NCBI GenBank assembly: GCA_003586115.2
Contig: QVOM02000126.1
Span: 10,531,036 to 10,595,035 of the forward strand
Direction of reading: 5' to 3'
Length of the DNA stretch: 64,000 bases
From: Salvator merianae
Taxonomy: Eukaryota; Chordata; Lepidosauria; Squamata; Teiidae
Shown here: positions 56,483 to 64,000 of the stretch, piece by piece
How the letters are laid out: each line of letters begins with the position of its first letter
How positions within the stretch are numbered: the first letter of the stretch is position 1
Program-made: the position numbers and the translations under genes
Notes under the pieces: generated by a model
Database searches by the model: none
Seen by the model: only the letters and a program-made list of their open reading frames with translations
Told to the model about the DNA's origin: nothing

Positions 56483-57401
56483 ACTGCCTTCCACTTCGGA
56501 AGATTTCACACAGTCAGTTGGGGCCATTTCCTCTGTTCCCGAAAGCAGTCCCTGCTGAAAATACTGAAGCCGATGCTTTAGGAAGGAGCCCTGCCCACAT
56601 GTTTCTAGCATTGCATTAAACTAGGGAAGTCAAATTTTACCAGCCCAATAAATTAAAAACTGTATTACACAGAGAACAAGTGTAGTTACACTGCGTTTTT
56701 CCAGTTCACAAAAATTATGTGATGAAGCTAAAGCCACAACTTAATCATCTAAATAGTGAGATGGTTAAAATTTCACTGTGGTGAACACAGTGGTAAAAAT
56801 ACTTATTTTTTTCCCTGTGAATGTCATTCACACTCTCCAGCTGCTGAAACGTATTCTAAACTACTGAAAACATTTTAGGATATCATGACTCCAGCGCAGG
56901 GAGCCTCAATGTGCCTGTGCAGTTATGTGGCGTGCAAACACAATGCAGCCCTGTTCACAAACCCATGAATAATGACGGAAGTCATGTGACAATTTCCTGG
57001 ACAATTTCCACAGCTCTCACCTGCTCCCTGCACCTACCTAGGCACAGTAGAAAGGCCGGCCTTTTTTGTGCGTCTGTCTAAGCAGGTCACTTCTGCCAAA
57101 CTCCAGTTGAGCACAAACCTAGTTTTGACAGAAGCCAGGACTGAATAAAAGGCAGCTGCGTCTCCGGGCAGGGTTGAGCCAGGGTCCCATTTAAGCACTG
57201 CTCTGTTAACCGTAGTGCTGGAGATAACATTGTGATCCAGGTATTTCTGCTCTTTTAAGGCCATTTCTGCATTATGTGCACTCTTCCGCTCTACATAGCA
57301 AGAGATATTGCGTTCAGGCCATGTTGGGTAGGCTAACTATAGCCTGCTCCAGGGGCTATTTCTCCCTGCATTCATATTGCTAGACCTGTTGGTTACAGTT
57401 G
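56483..57401. other. Intronic sequence without recognised features
   Basis: Mostly non-repetitive. A 76-aa minus ORF at 57034-57264 has no supporting evidence. Confidence 0.3.
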
Positions 57402-57844
57402 GGACCTGTCTGCACTTTTCACTAGTGAACATGCAAATGCTCACTAGTGAGTTGTGTCCACACTTCGCAGAGGCCCTCGCTATCAGGAACGGGCTACAGC
57501 CACTCCCGATAGCTACTTGCTATAGAGCACAAAATCATGCTCTGTAGCTGTACCAAAAGTAGCTCCCAGTACACAGCGTTCACACCTGCTTCCGAGCGTG
57601 AATGCTGGACTGTGTGGCTGCAGCTGCACAGTTGCGAAGTGTTCCCGATCACCATGGCAGTGATCAGGTGTTTCCCTGGCCACTGTCATGGCGTCAGTGG
57701 CCAGCATTCGCACTATGAGCGTTGGTAGCCCATTGCAGGGATGTTCCAGCCCTCACAGTGTGAATGGCTGTTGCTCTGCAAGATCTATTCCACCACAGAA
57801 TGTTCATTTGAGAACATTTCACTGAGGAAAGTGTGGAAAGGCCC
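57402..57844 (+). mobile_element. Family A non-autonomous DNA transposon, TSD TTG
   Basis: GGACCTGTCTGCACTTTTC and AAAGTGTGGAAAGGCCC; TTG at 57399-57401 and 57845-57847. Starts with the CACTAGTGAACATGC/CTCACTAGTG hairpin. Confidence 0.92.
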
Positions 57845-57886
57845 TTGGTTTTGGGAGGTGACCACCACAGGGTTGCTTATTCCAGT

Positions 57887-57990
57887 GTTTTATGTTCTTG
57901 ATATTCTGTTAGTCTCTTTAGGGATTATTATTGGACTTATTCTTGCATGATACTGGCTCTGGTAGAGTCGCATTGTGAATTGTTTGAGTT
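57887..57990 (+). repeat. Inverted repeat arm X (plus arm)
   Basis: GTTTTATGTTCTTGATATTC through AATTGTTTGAGTT matches the reverse complement of 58528-58632 with one substitution and one 1-base indel. Confidence 0.93.
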
Positions 57991-58119
57991 CATTACTTAT
58001 AGAACTTGGTGAGTAATTGTTCTATTTTACATTAGTTGTATTTGTAATGGACATTCTGAATGAGAACAAGATTTTTTATTGATTAGTCCAAAGACCATAT
58101 CATTACATACAAAGACACA

Positions 58120-58527
58120 GGGCCTGTTCGCACTTATCTTTTACTGAACGTGCAAACACTCACTAGGTAAGTGCATCTATACTCCACCACTGCTGCATCT
58201 GAGGTCACTTCCATCTGTTCCCAGACACTGCTAGTTGTGGTCAACAAAATTCTTGTCCACGGCTTGATCAGGATTGCTCCTGGTGAGCAGCGTTCACACC
58301 CTCTTCCGGGTGTGAATGCTGCAAATGGGCCGGACGGCCTGTGGAGTTGTGCGCTGCCTCCTAATTGCCACGGCAACGGCCGTGGCCTGCCCTGGATGGG
58401 TCATTCACACAGTGAATGATGGTGGGCCAGTAGGGAGCTGTTCTAGCACTCACAGTGCAAATGGCAACTGTGCTGCTTGATCTTTACCAGCCTAGAATGA
58501 TACGGTTATGCCATTCTAGGCTGGCAT
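58120..58527 (+). mobile_element. Family A element truncated on the right by inverted arm X'
   Basis: Left GGGCCTGTTCGCACTTATC. The interior is typical. On the right the family end (TAGGCTGGCAAGTGCGAAC... elsewhere) is replaced after GGCTGGCAT by the X' arm. Confidence 0.8.
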
Positions 58528-58632
58528 AACTCAAACAATTCACAAATGCGACTCTACCAGAGCCAGTATCATGCAAGAATAAGTCCAATAATAATCCCTA
58601 AAGAGACTAACAGAATATTAAGAACATAAAAC
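58528..58632 (-). repeat. Inverted repeat arm X' (minus arm)
   Basis: Reverse complement partner of 57887-57990, about 98% identical. It directly abuts the truncated family A element and, on the other side, the Y' segment. Confidence 0.93.
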
Positions 58633-58661
58633 AGAATAAACAGTCAGTACGACAGTACAGA

Positions 58662-58818
58662 GGCCTGGAAGCCCGGCGAATAGCGATCGCCCCCCTTCCC
58701 GCGCATTCTGAACAACCACCCTTAAAGCGATGGGCCGCTGCTGATCGAAACGTGTTTGACTGAGTTGCAAGATCAAATGGCAACATAACAGTCACAACTG
58801 TACAAAACCAACTTTATC
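58662..58818 (-). repeat. Inverted repeat arm Y' including a hAT family F end
   Basis: Reverse complement partner of 59558-59712 (about 93% by eye). It contains CAACCACCCTTAAAGCGATG and GGGCCGCTGCTG of family F plus unique-looking flank (CGAAACGTGTTTGACTGAG). Confidence 0.85.
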
Positions 58819-59136
58819 TTCTGGCCTTTGTGCTCCATATATCCGTGGACAAGAGAAGTTGCACTTTCAACAACCCAGATTGATCTACTTGAACTGTGAA
58901 TAATTGAAAACAGCAGCTGGGAGATTTACAGTTACATAATCTCCATGACAGTCTAATTTAATTGACTTCCTTTTTCACGTTTGTTTTTACATATCAGTGC
59001 TGCTCAATAGTGCTTTCAAATACATTATTATTTACAGGTTTAATTTCACAGTATATTATACTTATTTTGCATTTAATTACCCGGAAACCTTTTAGGTTTT
59101 GCTTTAGGTTGTTGGTTTCAGGTTCATTGACAGTCT

Positions 59137-59547
59137 TTGCCTTTTCATACTTTGCACTAGGAAGTGTCTGAGTCGCTCGCTAGCAAAGTGCTTCCACATT
59201 TCACTGCTCTTGACCATAGACAGCTGTGGACAGCTTTACTGGGCGCTGGTATCCAGCTCCCAGCAAAGTGCATTCATACCCATTTCCAGATGTGAACGCA
59301 TGGCTCCGTCACATACAGCAGCTGCACCTGCATGATCATGCCTGCACAGTGCTGCTAGTTGCCGTGCCAGAGGCCAGGCGCTTTCAGGTCACTGTCACCG
59401 CAAAGGATGAGCACAGGATGCCAGCACTGCACCACAAATGTTGGTATCCTACTGATCGTCAAGTATAGGGCCACACAATGCAGACGGTGTCTGTGTTGCA
59501 TGTTCCATTCTACCGTGGAATGTTGGTTGGGAAGGGCGAACAGGCCC
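59137..59547 (+). mobile_element. Family A non-autonomous DNA transposon
   Basis: The left end CCTTTTCATACTTTGCAC is eroded; right GAAGGGCGAACAGGCCC. The interior contains CCCAGCAAAGTGCATTC and TTCTACCGTGGAATG. Flanks TCT/TTT are one base apart. Confidence 0.7.
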
Positions 59548-59557
59548 TTTCCTACCT

Positions 59558-59712
59558 GATAAAGTTGTTTTTGTACAGTTGTGACTGTTATGGTGCCATC
59601 TGATCTTGCAACTCAGTCAAACACGTTTCGATCAGCAGTGGCCCATCGCTTTAAGGGTGGCTGTTCAGAACTCGCGGGAAGGGGGCAATCGCTATTCGCG
59701 GGGCCTCCAGGC
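59558..59712 (+). repeat. Inverted repeat arm Y including a hAT family F end
   Basis: GATAAAGTTGTTTTTGTACAG through GGGGCCTCCAGG pairs with 58662-58818. The hAT end CAGCAGTGGCCCATCGC is within it. Confidence 0.85.
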
Positions 59713-59846
59713 AACCACGAAACAACCTAACTTGTGGCCTGATCCAGCAGTGCTCCTCTTATGTTCTCGTGCTCTTAAGGTGGCCTTAGAAGAGTTGAAC
59801 AGCCTTACCAGTGGGTCACCTTTGTTGGGTGTCAGGCCCGATCAGG

Positions 59847-60026
59847 GGCCCTTTCTGCACTTGGTCCTATTGTGGATTATATCCCAGAATAGGGACCTGC
59901 TATGCATATGCTAATGCAAACTATGAAAGGTCTTCCCCAGGGTCTACCATAGACTGCACTAACATGCAAATGGCAGGTCCCTATTCTGAGATATAATGTG
60001 GAATAAGTCCAAGTGCAGAAAGGACC
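59847..60026. mobile_element. Family B fold-back DNA transposon, TSD AGG
   Basis: GGCCCTTTCTGCACTTGG and CCAAGTGCAGAAAGGACC; AGG at 59844-59846 and 60027-60029. The 180-base hairpin element is the same length as the copy at 27467. Confidence 0.93.
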
Positions 60027-60179
60027 AGGGTCCAAATGGAGGTGGACACATTTCTCCTCCCAGACACCCAGATGAGCAGAAGACAGTTAAAAATGGCCAT
60101 GCGGGTAGCATCTATGACTGAACCGACAGCTGCAGGCATAATAAGACAAGCCACCTCAGGAATCATTTCCCCAAACCAA

Positions 60180-60633
60180 GGGCCTGTTCACACTTGCTAC
60201 TAGTTAATGTCAGGAATGCTCACTAATCAAGTGCCTCCACACTTTGTGGAGGCCCTGGCAATCGGAAGCAGACTACAGCTGCTCCTGATCACTACCTGCT
60301 GTGGAGCACAAAATTGTGCTCCACAGCCATACTGGGAGCAGCTGGACTGCACCCAGTGCATTGCGTTCACACCCATTTCTGGGTGCAAATGCAGAGCTGA
60401 GGGACTACAGCTGCTCAGTTGCACGGCGTGCCTGCACCTGCACCTGCGCTGTCACATGTCATTGACGGTCGCCATGGCAGTGGTAGAATGCTAGTATCAA
60501 GCAGGTCACCATGGCAGAATGCTGGTATCCTGCTGCCAGTCTCACAATGCAGACAGTGTCCATGCTGCGAGGTCTGTTCCACTGTAGAACACAATAATTA
60601 TCCTGTTCCACGGTGGAAAGTGCGAACACGCCC
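60180..60633 (+). mobile_element. Family A non-autonomous DNA transposon
   Basis: GGGCCTGTTCACACTTGC and AAGTGCGAACACGCCC. Contains GGAGCACAAAATTGTGCTCC and GGGAGCAGCTGGACTGC. Flanking triplets CAA/CAG (or CCC) are imperfect. Confidence 0.82.
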
Positions 60634-61017
60634 CCAGTCCCATCTGTCTCCTGCCTCTGAAAGGAGCTTCATTGTTCCACCTGATGCATTGTGTTGTCAC
60701 CAATCAAGCTTGCTTGTTAAATTCCATAAAGTAATTAGGCAGACAAAGAAATCTTCATATTCTTGAAGGGAATTAAAAAAAAAGGACACCTCTCCTCCCA
60801 GCAAGTAAGCTGTGAGAGACAGCTTACTTTGCAAGGCATCACATAATGTTAGTTTTTCCAAAGTCTGTAGGTTGTGGCTCAATTCCCAGTTTCATTATGA
60901 GGATAGCAACCTGACATATAAGAACGTAAGAGGAACCCTGCTAGAGCAGGCTAGAGTCCATCTAATCCAACATTCTGTTCACATGATCTTCTAGTGAACA
61001 ATTGGCCACTCACTGAA

Positions 61018-61412
61018 CAGGCCCATCCACATGCCACTGCCACCACTGCTACGTCTCAGAGCACTCACAGATGTTCCCAGGTATCACTAGCTGTAGACAA
61101 CTAAAACATTGTCCACAGCTTGACCAGGAACAGCTAGTGAGCTCCCAGGCAGCAACATTCGCACCCTCTTCCAGGTGCAATGCTGCGAGTGGACGTGGCA
61201 GTGCTGCTGAGGCTGCACAGTTGCATGCCACATCCAATTGCCATGGGAACGTCTGGGCGTGTGCCAGATGTTGCCGCAGCCGTTGTCATGGTAATCCAGC
61301 CTGCCCTGCCCTGCTGCGACAGTACGGAGGCACAGAGGCCCATGAACAGCCATGGCGTGCTTTGCGCGGGGCGCGAACACCCACCCTTAAAGCCAGCGGC
61401 CGCTGCTGCTCA
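61018..61412. mobile_element. Family A partial copy followed by a truncated hAT family F element
   Basis: AACAGGCCCATCCACATGCC, then ACAGCTTGACCAGGAACAGC and CAATTGCCATGGGAACGTC are family A. From about 61312, GACAGTACGGAGGC to CTTAAAGCCAGCGGCCGC is the right half of family F. Confidence 0.65.
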
Positions 61413-61689
61413 ATCTAGCCCAAGACCAGATCTGCCTAGCATGGGATAACGCATACTGTATGGACATTGGTAGTGATGGGAATGGGATTTTGCGCATGTA
61501 TGGTGTTTATTCAGCTGCACCATCGTCATGCAATAGTGAACCACAAAGAACAATTCCCTTGCATCAGTCTTTATACTCTCTTGTAAACCCACTCACCATT
61601 TGGGCCATAAATGAGCTGTTTCCCTTCCCTTCTCCAGTCTTCCTGATAACACCTCCTGTCTCCAGCCTGACCTTTTACTTGTTGGTTTG

Positions 61690-62140
61690 GTTGTTTTTTT
61701 TGAATGATTGATTGATTGACTGATTGATACTCTGTCCCATTGCCCAAAGGCCTTGGGGCAGCTTATATATCCAAGCCAGACTATAAAATCCAATATATAA
61801 AAGAGTAAAGTTGAAGGCAGGAAAAGCCTTCTCAGAAGAGAAGAGTTTTCACGACTCTCTGAAAGGTTGTAAGGGATGGTGCTGTCCCTGCTGATAACAG
61901 AAGGGCATTCCAAAGCGAGGGAGCCACTACCAAGAAGATCCTATTCCATGTGCCCATCAGCTGTGCTTCTCTTGCAACTAGCATACTTGTGGCAAGCAGT
62001 ACCAGCAGAAGAAGGTGGTCCTTCAGGTACTTAGGACCCAAGCTCTATAGGTAATGACCAGCACCTTGAACTGAATCTGGAAGCATGTCCTTGAAAATTT
62101 TTAAGCACCATAAACCTGTCACCTGGCATCCCTGCACTAC
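61690..62140 (-). mobile_element. L2-group LINE 3' end with (ATTG)n
   Basis: The minus frame reads MGPKYLKDHLLL and IFLVVAPSLWNALLLSAGTA, then FQRVVKTLLF. In plus orientation its tail begins at the (GATT)n microsatellite 61704-61728. Confidence 0.8.
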
Positions 62141-62149
62141 ATCAGTCTA

Positions 62150-62530
62150 CGGAAAAGTTGGGTCTGAGAAGGGAGGACCTTGACACTGAGGTCTATGGCA
62201 TGTTAGGGTCCTGGTCTGGAACAGCAGGTCATGTGCAGAAAGCACACGACCCCCTGTTCCAGTACACAGGTGGCCCATTCCAATGGCGCAACAGGGTGTG
62301 CCACTGAAACAAGGCCCCCAGGAACACTGAAGGCCAGGAACTTTCCTCCCTGGCCTTTGGAGACTCCAGCACCAGATCCAAAGCTGGCGCAGCCTTTGGA
62401 TCCAGAAGCAGACGCTGGTGCAGGATAGATCAATGCAATGCAACCAGCTCTGTCCTGCACCGGCAGCAACCCGTCCCAGCTGGGGATGGCTTGCATATCC
62501 CAGGCCAGGGTGGCCTGCCCTGACCCAGGA
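62150..62530. mobile_element. Family D element
   Basis: GCAGGTCATGTGCAGAAAGC, CCCCTGTTCCAGTACACAGG, AATGGCGCAACAGGG and CAAGGCCCCCAGGAACAC match other family D copies. Ends uncertain. Confidence 0.55.
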
Positions 62531-62531
62531 T

Positions 62532-62659
62532 CAGCGGCGGCCCGTGCCTTTAAGGGTGGGTGTTCGCGCGCGTGCCATGGCCATTTGCGGGGCCTCCATT
62601 CCTCTGTACTGACGCAGCAGGTCGCGAACACCCGCCCTTAAAGGCACGGCCCGTCGCTG
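62532..62659. mobile_element. Family F hAT-type MITE, TSD CCCAGGAT
   Basis: Inverted ends CAGCGGCGGCCCGTGCCTTT and AAAGGCACGGCCCGTCGCTG, with perfect 8-base flanks CCCAGGAT at 62524-62531 and 62660-62667. 128 bases, no coding. Confidence 0.95.
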
Positions 62660-62667
62660 CCCAGGAT

Positions 62668-63235
62668 ACTAAAGATAAGTGCAAAAAGGGGGTCAAAGGT
62701 GTCTCAGAGAAGCCTTGCTTTAGCAGTACTACTCCTGGCTATGCTATCCTGGAGCCTTCCTTTGAGGTGGCCTTCTGCTTGGGCTGAACGTATCTTGCTC
62801 AAACACCTGCTTACACTTTCTTCCAAGGCCAGAAGTGTATCACAGATAGGAGAAGTGACTTTCCTTCTTCCCCTCTCCCACTCGCTTTCCTTGCTCTGGG
62901 TGGCTCTATTCTGTTCAGAAGGCAATGAGCCCCGAAGTTCCATCTCCCCTCCTTTCGCCTCTATTGCCAGCTCAAAAATTGGTGCTCTTTAGCCTTGTTC
63001 CCTAGATGCTCCCATTCAGTGGTTGTGACTGGTTCATTCACCTGCCCTCTCCAGTGTTCTGACAGGACTGGTATGCTATGCCCTGTAAGATTCTTTCTCT
63101 CTGATGCTTCTAATCCCTCAGTTCCCACTTGCGAGTCTGTTTTCATTCCAACACAAGAGTTTTTAAATATCCTTGCTGGTACATCCCTGACAGATAACCC
63201 TGCAGGAGAGAACCATCACTGTAACAGTCGACAAA
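62668..63235. other. Intronic sequence without recognised features
   Basis: Pyrimidine-rich in places (62860-62900). No exon with splice signals in the ARMH4 frame and no repeats recognised. Confidence 0.3.
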
Positions 63236-63691
63236 GGACCTGTTCACACATTCCAGCTTACAACAGTGGAATCCTACCATACTAAGCCGGAACAGACCCT
63301 GCAGTGTGGCGGCCATCCACAATGCAGGGGCTAGAACAGTCCGGAATCAGGCTTCCAGCACTCGCAGTGCGAATGCCGGCCACCCGTCATGACAGCAGCC
63401 ACAGAAATGACCGGCCACTGCCATGGCAACCGGAGATGCAGCACACAACTGTGCAGCCGCTACCATGCCGCAGCCTACAGTGTTCGCACCCAGAAACAGG
63501 TGCAAACGCTGCTGACTGGGAGCAGTAAAGGTGCTTGCAGTACAGCTATGGACAACACTTTTGTCATCCACAGTTAGTAGCATTCAGGAACAGCTGTAGC
63601 CGCTCCCAGATTCTAGGTCCTCTGCACAGTGCGGATGCACTGTGCTAGGAGGCATCCAGACACTCGCTAGCACCAACCTGCAAACAGGCCC
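63236..63691 (-). mobile_element. Family A non-autonomous DNA transposon, TSD AAA
   Basis: GGACCTGTTCACACATTCC and CCTGCAAACAGGCCC; AAA at 63233-63235 and 63692-63694. It ends 27 bases from the donor of the 63.7-kb exon, so it is the insertion closest to a coding exon here. Confidence 0.92.
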
Positions 63692-63717
63692 AAAGACTAC
63701 GTATAAAAAAGAATTAC

Positions 63718-64000
63718 CTCTTAAAGGATTTCTCAGGGTCTGGAAGACTTCTGATTTGGTCACGTCTGTGGTAGTAGCCGTCTCTGGAAGCAGTTGAGAA
63801 GGGAACATCAGGTCGGCGTTTTCCACGGTGCTTTCCGCCTTCCCTGAAGCATTGCTGTGGTGGGCAGGATCCAGACCAGCAAAGGAAGAGCTTAAAGTTT
63901 CTCCCTGCGTGGGGGCCTGGCCTGATCCACCAGGTGATATTTTGCTTCCTTTTGCTGACGTGACCGAGACCTTTGGCGGCAAGAATTTCTTCACCTCGTC
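63718..64000 (-). CDS. ARMH4: ARMH4 internal coding exon (partial; cut by window edge), ectodomain part
   Basis: This is the most 5' exon of the minus-strand gene seen here; its upstream part lies beyond 64000. From the edge, 94 open codons run to the exon end, where one G of a split codon precedes a GTAATT donor (phase 1). The piece starts DEVKKFLPPKVSV and ends TLRNPLR. It is Ser/Thr/Pro-rich with one N-glycosylation sequon (NAS), as expected of a disordered, secreted-side region. The split G joins the GT that opens the exon at 50994 to give Gly, so the frame is kept. On its own this stretch has little recognisable homology; the ARMH4 assignment rests on the in-frame chain to the C-terminal exons. 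ARMH4 is a single-pass type I membrane protein reported to bind gp130 and dampen STAT3, and to inhibit mTORC2. Confidence 0.82.

Overview
The window is a stretch of vertebrate nuclear genome, almost entirely intron, from what is most likely a reptile and probably a lepidosaur. The evidence is the repeat content: CR1-type and L2-type LINE 3' ends, tRNA-headed SINEs whose tail resembles the squamate Bov-B 3' end, and very many short DNA transposons. There are spliced exons with GT/AG boundaries and no bacterial-type gene organisation. A single N lies at 30241, so this is an assembled scaffold. The species cannot be fixed by eye.

One protein-coding gene is recognisable. It lies on the minus strand and runs off both ends of the window. 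Five exons can be joined in frame: 63718-64000 (cut by the window edge), 50758-50994, 42877-43098, 35688-35966, and a 32-base exon at 3291-3322. The first four introns here are all phase 1; the donor after the 32-base exon is phase 0. The joined product ends in a Glu/Asp-rich tract, then EWEQQNQGL and VRSWMEKLKDK. I recognise this as the juxtamembrane part of ARMH4 (C14orf37, UT2), a type I membrane protein reported to dampen gp130/STAT3 and mTORC2 signalling. The transmembrane and cytoplasmic exon(s) must lie to the left of position 1 and the N-terminal exons to the right of 64000. No other gene was supported.

Everything else is intron filled with transposable elements. The striking feature is a related set of non-autonomous DNA transposons (here A, B and C; D has similar left ends) with termini like GGGCCTKTTCGCACTT. 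Fourteen copies have exactly matching 3-base target duplications, and the duplicated triplets vary widely. Family A (about 310-630 bp) has roughly 17-18 full or partial copies in 64 kb, mostly in 39-64 kb. Classical elements are also present with their expected duplications: a PIF/Harbinger MITE (TTA), a pogo/Tigger-like MITE (TA), and several hAT-type MITEs (8 bp). LINE remnants are dead 3' ends; the longest L2 piece (about 40.4-41.6 kb, minus) still shows a YADD reverse-transcriptase motif.

Two rearrangement-like structures stand out. The first is a pair of 383-bp, about 99% identical inverted arms (26804-27186 and 29858-30240), one of which ends exactly at the N. The second is a compound inverted repeat in 57.9-59.7 kb that truncates a transposon. 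Other notable items are a pure 99-base T run, a 225-base purine tract, and a perfectly spaced SINE trimer.
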